From Burkholderiales bacterium GJ-E10 (lineage in GTDB: Bacteria > Pseudomonadota > Gammaproteobacteria > Burkholderiales > Burkholderiaceae_F), in contig AP014683.1 in the NCBI GenBank assembly GCA_000828975.1, positions 2,065,700 through 2,129,699 on the forward strand: DNA of 64,000 bases. Reading direction: 5' to 3'. The notes under the pieces were generated by a model that worked only from the letters and a program-made list of their open reading frames with translations, had not been told where the DNA came from and ran no database searches. A program made the position numbers and the translations under genes. Within the stretch, counting starts at the first letter, position 1; the number at the start of each line of letters is the position of its first letter. Below are positions 26,315 to 35,007 of the stretch, one piece after another.

Positions 26315-27535
26315 CTACTCCCACTGGCAGTAGATCTGCACCGCAGCCCAAGCGGACGGCAACGGCACGCCATTTCCGTCCTTCATGTTGATGACGTAGC
26401 TCGGCCCACTCGCCGTCGCGGCGAACTGCCACGACAGCGCTGCCGTGGAATCCCATTCCGCCGGCACGACGACGGCATGCGATCCCATTCCGCCGCCGCA
26501 ATTCGGCGCTGGCACCGGCGATCCATCGCCCTGGACGTAGTACATGGCCACAAGCGAATAGGCGCCAAGCCGCGAATCCAGTGGAGCCCAGACGCCGTTC
26601 GTACAGACTTCCTGCACCCCTGCGGTCGTGACCCCGAGCGCCCCATTTGGTGAGCATGCGGCGCCGTTGGTGGCGACCTGCGTGCCGTCAGCCTGCCATT
26701 CGAGGCCGCTTGGCGTCTGCACGCACGAGTACAGCGCACCGGTACTCGGCACGCTGGAAATCGCACCGAGCGTGCCGCAGGGTGCGCCGGCCGCGGCCGT
26801 CTGGCCGGGCTGCACGTTCTGGGACGCCGTCACGGTGCTCGCGCCGACATTGTTCGCGCCTGCGATGTTGTGCGCCGTCCCGCCCTGATCCGTCATGCCG
26901 AGATCCGTCTGCATGGCGTTGAGCTCCGGATGGCCGGGAACGGCAACCCGATACAGAAAGTTGTTGTTCGTGTTGGCGTTCGAGAACGAGAGCAAGGCCG
27001 CGAAATGGCCGCTTCCGGGGTTCGCGTAGTTCGCCAGGCTCACCTGCCAGGCGCCGAACGCTCCCCGGGCGATCGCCGGCGACATCGTGGCGTCTCCGAG
27101 CTGCCCCGGCCACGGGACGAACCCTCCCTCGGCGCCGACCTCGGCCGCAACGGACACGAGCTGCTTGGGGTCCGTAATGGCGCGACCGCCCGACGACAGC
27201 AGGACTGCCTGCAATTGGTTGGCCGCGGGCTGGGTGACCTGGATCGACCAAGATTGTCCGAATGCGTTGGTCGGGCTGGTTCCAGCCGGCACGTACCCCT
27301 GGGAAATCAGCTGCGCGACCGTCACCGTGACCGGACTCGTCGCCGTCGCGGTTGCCGCGAGCGATGCCGCGTTGTCGGTAACGTATTGCTCGCCTCCATG
27401 CACCAGGACGTGCTCCTGGCTGGCAATCACGGCGTTTTGAACCGCATTCATCGCCTGTTTCTCCCAGACGACGAAGCTTCCGAAGCTCAACAGGCTCAGC
27501 GCCAATGCGCCGATGTAGCCGATTACCGAATCCAT
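26315..27535 (-). CDS. pilV: Type IVb pilus tip adhesin PilV (single, non-shuffling form)
   Basis: A 406-residue prepilin-like protein. It begins with a short leader and hydrophobic helix (IGYIGALALSLLSFGSFVVWEKQAM), followed by the bacterial-shufflon N-terminal domain. The C-terminal domain contains CGGGMGSHAVVVPAEWDS and ends IYCQWE. PilV forms the tip of the thin pilus and selects recipients in IncI systems. No recombinase gene or inverted sfx-type repeats were seen downstream, so a single C-terminus appears fixed. Confidence 0.82.
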   Translation of the reverse strand: MDSVIGYIGALALSLLSFGSFVVWEKQAMNAVQNAVIASQEHVLVHGGEQYVTDNAASLAATATATSPVTVTVAQLISQGYVPAGTSPTNAFGQSWSIQVTQPAANQLQAVLLSSGGRAITDPKQLVSVAAEVGAEGGFVPWPGQLGDATMSPAIARGAFGAWQVSLANYANPGSGHFAALLSFSNANTNNNFLYRVAVPGHPELNAMQTDLGMTDQGGTAHNIAGANNVGASTVTASQNVQPGQTAAAGAPCGTLGAISSVPSTGALYSCVQTPSGLEWQADGTQVATNGAACSPNGALGVTTAGVQEVCTNGVWAPLDSRLGAYSLVAMYYVQGDGSPVPAPNCGGGMGSHAVVVPAEWDSTAALSWQFAATASGPSYVINMKDGNGVPLPSAWAAVQIYCQWE

Positions 27536-27545
27536 GCGCGCGCCC

Positions 27546-28025
27546 CTACGGGTTCACCGTGATCCACTGGAAATTCCCGCCCCTCGCGACCACCGCCGCG
27601 ACGGCCCCCGGAATCGCCTGCGTCGCCCCGCTGGCCATGTTGACTACCTCGGCGCCATTGACGTCCCACCACGTCTCGCCCAGGCCGTCGCCAATCAGGT
27701 GTGTCGCTACGCCCGGCATATCGGGAACCACCGCGAACACGTCCCGGCCGCTACCGTTGGAGGATGCGATGCACGTCGCTCCGGCCGGCATCGCCACACC
27801 GGGCGGCAGCACGACGGGAAGATTCGATGACGTGGCACCAGGCGCCGCCGCGGCCGCGCTCGTGCAGGCGGCGGCAAATACCTCGTATTCGCCGGCAAGC
27901 ACGCCGGCTCGCTCGGCGATGACGTCGGTCGACGCCATTCCGGGTTCGCTTCCCGCGACGGTTCGCATTTCAATGTCGAGCGCGATCGTCAGGGCGACGA
28001 GCACGATCGTGAGCGTTGCGCCCAT
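27546..28025 (-). CDS. pilM: Thin-pilus protein PilM
   Basis: A 159-residue protein with an N-terminal hydrophobic helix (ATLTIVLVALTIAL) and a periplasmic domain, matching PilM of type IVb thin-pilus operons in size and layout. It lies between topB and pilV with short gaps, an order that differs from R64, where pilM follows pilL. The exact biochemical role of PilM is not known. Confidence 0.65.
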   Translation of the reverse strand: MGATLTIVLVALTIALDIEMRTVAGSEPGMASTDVIAERAGVLAGEYEVFAAACTSAAAAAPGATSSNLPVVLPPGVAMPAGATCIASSNGSGRDVFAVVPDMPGVATHLIGDGLGETWWDVNGAEVVNMASGATQAIPGAVAAVVARGGNFQWITVNP

Positions 28026-28028
28026 CGC

Positions 28029-30155
28029 TTAGTCCCACTTCTTCCCGAGCTTGGCGGGATCGTCGCGGTCCGGCCACCAGGCTGTACGGCACTTCGGGCA
28101 GCGGAAGTAGTCTTTCTCGGTCTTGGTCTTCGCGCGCACTGTCGCGACCTTGTCCTTCGGACACTTCGGGCCGTCGCCCCCGACGGTCGGCGCACCGCCT
28201 TCCTTGCGCTCTTCGAGCTTGGCTCCCACCTGGCCCTTTTCGCTACGAAACGCCGTCCCGCAAGCGCCGCACTTGAAGTACCCAAATCCCGATTTCGACT
28301 TGAGGGACGCCAGACGGTGCGCCTGGCAAGCGGGACAGGTTTCGAGCTTCGGGGCGTTTTCGCCTGCCAGGTTCGCGCGGAGCAGCGCCTTGCATACCTC
28401 GGACGCGAGCTCCCGCGCTTCCTTCTCGAACGCCGCCAGATTTCCTTTGCCGGCTTCTATGTCCGCGAGCGCGTCCTCCTGCAGCGCCGTATAGGCTGGC
28501 TCCGCCAGCCGCGGATACGCCGCCCGGACCATGCCGATGAGCTGGACGCCCATCGTCGAGGGATTGATCTCCTTGCCCTTGCGCTCCGCGTAGCCGCGCT
28601 CCACCAGCGTCTCGATGACCCCGGATTGGGTGGCTGGGGTTCCCAGGCCCGACGTTTCCTTGAGCCGCGCCTTGAGCGCCGGATCCTCGACCAGCCGGTA
28701 TACGTTCGACATCGCCCCGATGAGCGTCTTGTCGGTATAGGGCTTCGGCCTGGAGGTTTGCTTCGCCACGACCTCGGCGCGCTCGACGGCGCACTCCTGG
28801 CCTTCGCGAAGGAACGGCATCTTGCCCTCCTCGGCCGGCGCCTCGTCCTCCGCCGTTCCGAACTTCGTCCACCCCGGGGATAGAACCGATCGCGCGCTCG
28901 CATGGAACGCATACCCCTCGATGTCGAACGAGGCCTCGCGCTTTTCGAACTCTTCCGGGGGAAGAAAAAGCCGGATGTAGGATTCCCGGATCAACCCGTA
29001 GACCTTCATCGCCAGATCGCTCACGCCGGACAGCGTCTTGCCCGTGGGAATGATCGCGAAGTGGTCGCCGATCTTTTTGGAATTCCAGGCCGCATGCTTG
29101 CGGGTGGGATCGATTCCCGGAATCTCCGTTGCGCCGATCGCCTCCAGAATCCGCGGCGCGTCGCCGTGCTGCTCTTCGGGAAGGTGGACGTAGTCCGTCC
29201 GGGGATACGTCGTGATCTTTGCCTCGTAGAGCTCCTGCGCGGCTTCGAGCGTGGCCGCGGCCGTGAACCCATGCACGTCGTTGGCGCGCATCTGCAGCGC
29301 CGGCAACGAAAACGGCATCGGCGCCTCCCGGGATCCCCGGGTCGCCGCGAACTTCGTCACGAGGGCCGTCTTTCCGTCGACCTGCCGGGCGACTTCGTCG
29401 GCCTTCGCACGATCGAGGAGCCGCCCGTCCTCGTCGCACAGGTCCGGGTCAGGCTTCCACCGGGCGCTCACGCCGCCCGCGAGGTTCGCCATCACCACGA
29501 AAAAATCCTTCGGCTTGAAATTCCCGATCTCGCGCGCCCGGTCCACCAGAAGCGCCAGGGTCGGTGTCTGGACACGTCCCACCGACCACTTCCCGGTCAT
29601 GCCGAGGGAATTCAAGTTGCGCGAAATCGCGATCGCGCCGTTCAAGCTCACGAGCCAGTCCGCGCGCTGGCGCCCAAGGCCCGCCTCGAAGAGCGGACGC
29701 TTTTGGCCGTTGTCGCTCATCGCCGAGAGAGCCTTGCGGATCGAGGCCTCGTCCATCGCGGTCAGCCACAGCCGCGAGGTCTTTCCTCGCCAGCCCAGGT
29801 GGACGAGGACCTCGTCGACCAGCAGTTGGCCTTCCCGGCCGGCGTCGCCGGCATTGACGACCTCGGTGGCCTTCTTCAAGAATCCGGCGATGGTTTTCAA
29901 TTGCTTGGCGGCACTTCCGCTGCGCGGCGACAACTTCCAGTCCCGAGGAATCACGGGCAAATCCTCGACCCGCACATAGCCCCCTGCGACGTATTCCTCC
30001 GGCTTGGCGGTTTCGAGGAGGTGGCCGGCGCACCACGCGATGACCGTGTCGCCGGCGCATTCGATATACCCATCGCCCGCCTTTGCTCCGCCGATCGCGG
30101 CGGCGATCGCCTCGCCGAGGGATTTTTTCTCGGGAATGATGAGTCGCATGGCCAC
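28029..30155 (-). CDS. topB: DNA topoisomerase III
   Basis: A 708-residue type IA topoisomerase. The Toprim domain is at the N-terminus, and the active-site Tyr lies in TTYPRTDYVHLP near residue 320. Two Cys4 zinc ribbons at the C-terminus (CPACQ...CGACG and CPKDK...CPKC) complete it. TopB relaxes or decatenates DNA and is common on conjugative elements. Here it is embedded in the pilus operon between pilS and pilM, which couples its expression to pilus genes. Confidence 0.95.
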   Translation of the reverse strand: MAMRLIIPEKKSLGEAIAAAIGGAKAGDGYIECAGDTVIAWCAGHLLETAKPEEYVAGGYVRVEDLPVIPRDWKLSPRSGSAAKQLKTIAGFLKKATEVVNAGDAGREGQLLVDEVLVHLGWRGKTSRLWLTAMDEASIRKALSAMSDNGQKRPLFEAGLGRQRADWLVSLNGAIAISRNLNSLGMTGKWSVGRVQTPTLALLVDRAREIGNFKPKDFFVVMANLAGGVSARWKPDPDLCDEDGRLLDRAKADEVARQVDGKTALVTKFAATRGSREAPMPFSLPALQMRANDVHGFTAAATLEAAQELYEAKITTYPRTDYVHLPEEQHGDAPRILEAIGATEIPGIDPTRKHAAWNSKKIGDHFAIIPTGKTLSGVSDLAMKVYGLIRESYIRLFLPPEEFEKREASFDIEGYAFHASARSVLSPGWTKFGTAEDEAPAEEGKMPFLREGQECAVERAEVVAKQTSRPKPYTDKTLIGAMSNVYRLVEDPALKARLKETSGLGTPATQSGVIETLVERGYAERKGKEINPSTMGVQLIGMVRAAYPRLAEPAYTALQEDALADIEAGKGNLAAFEKEARELASEVCKALLRANLAGENAPKLETCPACQAHRLASLKSKSGFGYFKCGACGTAFRSEKGQVGAKLEERKEGGAPTVGGDGPKCPKDKVATVRAKTKTEKDYFRCPKCRTAWWPDRDDPAKLGKKWD

Positions 30156-30165
30156 CCCGGTGCGC

Positions 30166-30663
30166 CTACTGGAAGGTGAGCGCGAAAGCCGTCCCGCCGG
30201 AACAGCCTTGCGCCGCCGTCACGTGATCCGGCGGGTTGGCGGGCGTGAACGTCGATCCGCCAATGACGAGCGAGACGTAGCCCGAGAGCTGCGTCGCAAC
30301 GCCGACGCACTGATCCTGGGTGAGGCCGGCGCCGCCGAAGTTGAGCGTCACCTCGGAATTGTTCTGCGTCGGCCCGAAGGTCACCGCATTGCCCCAAGCG
30401 TCGACGATTCCGCCGTTTCGCACCATGTCGATCGGGAAGTCTCCGGCCTGGATCAGCGAACCAGCGTTGGCGCTGCTGTAGTTCGCGTATCCGTTGGCGC
30501 TTTGCGCGAACCCTTGCCGCGCGTTCGTGATGACCTGGGAGATGTCCTGCACGGTCTGCTCGACCTTGTGCGTACTGAACCCCTTCTCGATCGAAAGCAC
30601 AACGGCCACCAGCGCCAGCAGCACCAAAATCCCCGCACCCACCACACCAAGCACTCGATCCAT
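30166..30663 (-). CDS. pilS: Major thin-pilus prepilin PilS
   Basis: A 165-residue type IVb prepilin. A short leader is followed by the hydrophobic helix GILVLLALVAVVLSIEKGFS, and the C-terminal region has two Cys residues (QCVGVATQLSGY and CSGGTAF) likely to form the usual disulphide loop. It forms the pilus shaft. Processing needs a prepilin peptidase; no pilU-like gene is in the window, so a host enzyme may be used. Confidence 0.88.
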   Translation of the reverse strand: MDRVLGVVGAGILVLLALVAVVLSIEKGFSTHKVEQTVQDISQVITNARQGFAQSANGYANYSSANAGSLIQAGDFPIDMVRNGGIVDAWGNAVTFGPTQNNSEVTLNFGGAGLTQDQCVGVATQLSGYVSLVIGGSTFTPANPPDHVTAAQGCSGGTAFALTFQ

Positions 30664-30711
30664 GAACGACTCTCCTTTCAGCTTTCTCCAAGTACCGGCC
30701 CTGCCGGGCCC

Positions 30712-31752
30712 CTAAAACCTGCCGATCGTGTTCGAGAGCTGCGACGAAATGTCGTTGCTCCCGAGTTGCACGACCACGAAGGCCATGAACATCAAGAACG
30801 TGAACACCAACCCCAACCCGACCGACAACATCGTCAGTCGACGCTCGAGTTGTTCCGCGTACTGATCGGCGACGAGAACGATCTTCTTGTCGAAGTCTTT
30901 GAAGGCCGCGTACGCCGCGATTTCGTCGATCAGGTCCTGAGACGGAAACCGCGTGCCGGCGCGGCGCATCGCGGACCCGAGGTCCAAGCCGTTGCGGATG
31001 CCGTTATGGATTGCCGCCAGGCGATGTCCGAGCCAAGGGCTCGCTCCCCGGATCTGGTCTTCGAGGATGGCCGTATCCGGCACGCCGCTTGCCAGCAGCG
31101 CGGCAAAGCGCATCAGCCAGTCGTATCCGGCGATGTCGCGATAGATCGAGTACGGGAATAGCCAGCCGTCCAGGTTCGTCCGGAGCCTGCCGTTCCACCG
31201 CGGCAGCGACCAGACGGCAAGCGCGATGGCGATCGCAACCAGCAAGGCGACGGCGATCCCCGTCAAAGACACCGTCATCTCCGCCATGACGTACATCACC
31301 GACGCCCATCCGGCCCACTTCTGCGGCGGGATGACGGCGGCAAACACCGGAACCACCTTCAGGGCAATGATGAGGAGCGTTCCATAGAGGGTGGCGAAGT
31401 ACACGGCCGGAGAAGTGAAGGACGAGAGCAGCTTGCTGCGCACCCGGCCGATTCGCCCCTCGACCGTCACGATCATCCGCATGGCGTCGGGAAGGCTTCC
31501 GGACTTCTCGCCGGTATCGAGCATTCCGTATTCCATCCGCGGGATCTTCTTGCCGAAGGCCTCCGCGAGCGTGCGCCCGTCGCGCATCCGGGCGGCGATC
31601 GCCCGCCACTCGCCGGCGAGCCTCTTGCGCCCACGCTGCTCCAGTTGTCCGCGAAACTCCTCGAGCACCGCCGAGAGCGGCCGGCCGTTTTGCACCTGGG
31701 TGGCGGCCCGCTCGTAGAAGCGCTTGCGCACGGACCAGGGAATCGAGCTCAT
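30712..31752 (-). CDS. pilR: Thin-pilus inner-membrane platform protein PilR (GspF/PilC-like)
   Basis: A 346-residue protein with the GspF-type fold: repeated cytoplasmic helical regions separated by membrane helices near residues 155-175, 190-220 and 320-345. The signature MEYGMLDTGEKSGSLPDAM matches the conserved ExSG-like loop. It anchors the assembly ATPase. The ATG at 31752 overlaps the pilQ stop (ATGA). Confidence 0.88.
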   Translation of the reverse strand: MSSIPWSVRKRFYERAATQVQNGRPLSAVLEEFRGQLEQRGRKRLAGEWRAIAARMRDGRTLAEAFGKKIPRMEYGMLDTGEKSGSLPDAMRMIVTVEGRIGRVRSKLLSSFTSPAVYFATLYGTLLIIALKVVPVFAAVIPPQKWAGWASVMYVMAEMTVSLTGIAVALLVAIAIALAVWSLPRWNGRLRTNLDGWLFPYSIYRDIAGYDWLMRFAALLASGVPDTAILEDQIRGASPWLGHRLAAIHNGIRNGLDLGSAMRRAGTRFPSQDLIDEIAAYAAFKDFDKKIVLVADQYAEQLERRLTMLSVGLGLVFTFLMFMAFVVVQLGSNDISSQLSNTIGRF

Positions 31753-33407
31753 TCCCCCTCCCCCTTGGCCGCGATCGCGCCGAACTTGCGTTCCGCATCC
31801 CGCGGATCGACCAGACCGAGAAGCACGACGTCGATGCAGTTGGCGAGCATCGACTTGTCGGAGCCGGGCCTTGCGCGGTGCCGCACCCGCGCAGCACCCG
31901 TGCCGACGTTGACGAAGTCGGCCATGAGATCTTCGGTGGCCACCACCACTTCGGCAACCGCGCGGCGGCCGATGACGCCATCGCCGCGGCAGCGATCGCA
32001 CCCCGGCCCCTTGATCCGCACCGCGGCGCAATCCCCCCAGGTCTTGAGCGCATCGCCAAGCCGCCCATGCGACAGATTTTTGTCGGCGGTGATCGGCTGA
32101 CTGCACTCCGGGCACAGGACCGGCACCAAGCGCTGCCCCACGAAACCCCGGATCCGATTCGGGTCGCAGATCACCCGCCGCGACAATTCCACCCGGTCCA
32201 TCTCCTCGAGCCGGTCGATCACGAGGTACGGGTCGTTCGTATGGATCGTGCTCCAGACCATGTGGCCGGTGAGTGCTGCCGCAAGCGCCGTGCGCGCCGT
32301 TTCCACCCCGCGCAGCTCGCCCACCAGGATGATGTTGGGATTCATCCGCAGGATCGTCCGCAGGCTCTCGGCGAACTTCGCGTCGTTTGCATCGGTCACC
32401 GGCAACTGCACCGCCCAATCCATGGGGTACTCGACCGGATCCTCGATCGTGATTTGCCGCGCTCCGGGGAAGATGCGCGCCTGATGCGCCATCAGGTCGA
32501 AGAGCGTCGTGTTCTTGCCGGAGCCGGTGGGGCCGCTGATCAACACGATGCCGTCAGGCATGCTTGCGAGCGTCTCGAGCTTTTCGATCTGCAGCGGCGT
32601 GTACCCGCGCGCATCGAGCGCGAGCGCCCCCTCCGGGCGCTTGGGCGTGGTGAAAACGAGGTCCGTCTTGCCGTTTTCGTCCAGGCCATGCGTGCCCCCG
32701 TACTGCAAGCGGGCCACCATGAAGCCGCCGCCGCGCTCGATCGGGTAGGCCGGGCCCCGGATGATCCGCACGCTGGATAGCCCGCTACCCGGAAGGCTCC
32801 CGCCCTCGATCTGCGCGGACTGGAATTCGTAGGGCCGGTACATCGCGTCCTTCACCGATGCCAGGCCGACACAGGCAGCCCGAATCAAGGCTTCGCCCTC
32901 GGAGCGGTTCATGGTTCGGATCGAAGAAAGATCATCCTTGACCCGCAACTGCACTTCGGCAAACTTCTCCCGGATCAAGACGTGTACATCCGAAGCACGT
33001 ACCTTCGCCGCCTCGGTCAGAAGTTGCCGCGCGGCCCGCAGCGTTCCGAGGCTTGCGTCCTCGTGGGACTCGTTCGTGTTGGCGACAGCCTGGTCGCGAT
33101 GGCCCGCGAGCTCGCGCGCCGATACGGTGGTCACGGCCGGACGCCTGCCGGTGCCGGATTGACGCACCAGCAGCCACGACAGAAGCGCTGGATGCCACTG
33201 GTACCGGTCGTCGACGACCACTTCCTCCCCGCCGTTGACGAGAACGGCATGCGGCCGGATGGAAGCCGGCAGATCGATTTCGAATCCAGCCTGGCCGCTG
33301 CACCCCGGTACGCCAAGCGCGGGTTCGGCGCGCGTCGCCGGCATGGCCACCGCGAACGAATCCGGCGCCTTTCCCAGGACGCGCTTGAAGATTTGACCGA
33401 TCTGCAC
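31749..33407 (-). CDS. pilQ: Thin-pilus assembly ATPase PilQ (GspE/PilB family)
   Basis: A 552-residue secretion ATPase: Walker A SGPTGSGKN near residue 297, Asp box, Walker B ILVGELRGVETA, His box, and a zinc-binding Cys set (CPECSQPI and CDRCRGD). It drives pilin polymerisation. The GTG at 33407 follows the pilO stop directly; a longer upstream frame is out of place with pilO. It is the typical GspE homologue of type IVb operons. Confidence 0.9.
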   Translation of the reverse strand: MQIGQIFKRVLGKAPDSFAVAMPATRAEPALGVPGCSGQAGFEIDLPASIRPHAVLVNGGEEVVVDDRYQWHPALLSWLLVRQSGTGRRPAVTTVSARELAGHRDQAVANTNESHEDASLGTLRAARQLLTEAAKVRASDVHVLIREKFAEVQLRVKDDLSSIRTMNRSEGEALIRAACVGLASVKDAMYRPYEFQSAQIEGGSLPGSGLSSVRIIRGPAYPIERGGGFMVARLQYGGTHGLDENGKTDLVFTTPKRPEGALALDARGYTPLQIEKLETLASMPDGIVLISGPTGSGKNTTLFDLMAHQARIFPGARQITIEDPVEYPMDWAVQLPVTDANDAKFAESLRTILRMNPNIILVGELRGVETARTALAAALTGHMVWSTIHTNDPYLVIDRLEEMDRVELSRRVICDPNRIRGFVGQRLVPVLCPECSQPITADKNLSHGRLGDALKTWGDCAAVRIKGPGCDRCRGDGVIGRRAVAEVVVATEDLMADFVNVGTGAARVRHRARPGSDKSMLANCIDVVLLGLVDPRDAERKFGAIAAKGEGE

Positions 33408-33408
33408 G

Positions 33409-34554
33409 TCAATGCCCTTTCGTGAAGAGCGTTCCGTCGACGATCCACCGGCTCTTTGCGAGCTGCGTGTGAACCCCTTGCACCCGGAAGCCATCGACAT
33501 GGAATGCGCCGGCGCCGTAGAACCACGGCGCCATCGGCAGATCGATCTCGACCGGCGAGCGGTCTACGCCGGGCGCGGCGGTGGACTGCTTGCCAATCGC
33601 CGCGGCGACACCCCAGCGCTGGGCCGCGCTCCACATCGCGCGCCGCGCCTGCTCCGGGCCCGAGAGCGCGATCGCCGGAACCGGGGTAACGGCCGCGCCG
33701 TCCTCGGATGCGACCGAGTGCTCTCCATCGAGGGTTTTTCCGGGAGCGGCGAGCGCGAGGCCACCCGCCCGCCGCCAGGAGGTATCGATGCGCGCCCTGC
33801 CGGATCCGAACGAGCAATCCCAGGAGTCCAGAATCCATCCGTTGCGCACGAGGTCCTGCCGGTCGTTCCAGAGCGCCTCGCATCGCGCCAGGGCTTCGCC
33901 TGGCGGCGGCTGCGCAACCCACGGCTGCACGACGCGCCGCTTCGCGGCCTTCATCGCCGCGAGCGCGCGCATGCGCGCCTGCGCGTCTCGATGCGCCTGC
34001 ACGAGCTCATAGGCGGCGACACCGGCGACCACCGCACCCGCGACGGCAATCAGCGCAAGGGGACTTTTCAGGCGAAATCCGCCCGCTGCCGGCCGCACGG
34101 GGATCGCGGCCCCGTTGAGACCGGCAACCGCCGAGGCGAGATCGTCGATCGTTGCCTCGACTTCCCCGCTCCACGATTCGATCGCCGCGTGGCGATCCAT
34201 CGCCTCCCGAATCTCCCCGGATCCGCCGACGAGGTCGCCATCGGGAAGGATCAGGCCGTCCCGTCCGACCGCCAGGTACCACCACCGATCCGGTCCGATC
34301 CGGTACGTCCCCCGCCACGGCGCGGCGCGCTCGGTGGCAATCGCTGCCGCAAGCGACACCGGTCGCGACACCTTCCCCGGCAAGGGCTCGCCAAACCCGA
34401 CCTGGCCCGCGTCGGCCCGCACCGCGACCCAGTTCCCATAGCGGCGCGCAAGCTCGCGGATGCGGTCCCTGGGCGGTATCTCGCCCAGGGAAATCCACGT
34501 GAGGCCCGCGATGAAACCGCGCTTTTGGCCGGGGATGTCGACAACTGCCGTCAC
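33409..34554 (-). CDS. pilO: Thin-pilus protein PilO
   Basis: A 381-residue protein with a cytoplasmic N-terminal domain (RYGNWVAVRADAGQVGFGE), a single membrane helix near residues 180-200 (LALIAVAGAVVAGVAAYELV) and a periplasmic C-terminal domain with conserved Cys (ARCEALW, SWDCSF). This is the PilO2/PilO layout of IncI-type pili. Here it follows pilP, with which it overlaps by four bases; in R64 the order is pilO then pilP. Confidence 0.82.
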   Translation of the reverse strand: MTAVVDIPGQKRGFIAGLTWISLGEIPPRDRIRELARRYGNWVAVRADAGQVGFGEPLPGKVSRPVSLAAAIATERAAPWRGTYRIGPDRWWYLAVGRDGLILPDGDLVGGSGEIREAMDRHAAIESWSGEVEATIDDLASAVAGLNGAAIPVRPAAGGFRLKSPLALIAVAGAVVAGVAAYELVQAHRDAQARMRALAAMKAAKRRVVQPWVAQPPPGEALARCEALWNDRQDLVRNGWILDSWDCSFGSGRARIDTSWRRAGGLALAAPGKTLDGEHSVASEDGAAVTPVPAIALSGPEQARRAMWSAAQRWGVAAAIGKQSTAAPGVDRSPVEIDLPMAPWFYGAGAFHVDGFRVQGVHTQLAKSRWIVDGTLFTKGH

Positions 34555-34991
34555 ATCGGCCCCCGCAACACCCGCGTCCGGCGGCCGCGCTCGAGGAGCA
34601 CCCCCTGCGGAATGATCGAAACCACCCGCCAGCCATCGACCACTTCCCCCCGATGCACGACCGTGATGCGCTCGCCCACCTTCATGCGTGCGCTCACGTC
34701 ATCGCCATAGCCCATGATCGAAACGACCTCGGCGTTTTCGATTCCGTGGTGAATCTCGGCCGGAGCGACGGCGCCGGAAGACGGAGCGACCCCCGAGATC
34801 GGCGGAACCATCGTGCCGATCGGCCCTGACGCCGGTCCCTGCAGGTTGTTGAGCTCCCGCTTGAGCTTGGCCACCTCGATTTGCGCCTGCAGATCCGCAA
34901 AATCCTGCGCGGAGGGTGCAGCGCCATTCCCACCGTCGGCCGCCGCTGTCCGCAGAACCGCCAGCAGCAACACCACGAGAAGTTTCTTCAT
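34551..34991 (-). CDS. pilP: Thin-pilus protein PilP
   Basis: A 146-residue secreted protein with a signal peptide (residues 1-18) and a coiled helical stretch (FADLQAQIEVAKLKRELNN). It has a small beta domain containing VVSIMGYGDDVSARMKVGE, typical of PilP. It is thought to support the secretin. It lies between pilN and pilO. Confidence 0.8.
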   Translation of the reverse strand: MKKLLVVLLLAVLRTAAADGGNGAAPSAQDFADLQAQIEVAKLKRELNNLQGPASGPIGTMVPPISGVAPSSGAVAPAEIHHGIENAEVVSIMGYGDDVSARMKVGERITVVHRGEVVDGWRVVSIIPQGVLLERGRRTRVLRGPM

Positions 34992-35007
34992 GCCGCTTCC
35001 CCTTCGG

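Noticed and set aside
26315-27535. Possible shufflon at pilV
   Set aside because: I saw no repeated inverted sites and no alternative C-terminal segments or recombinase gene nearby.
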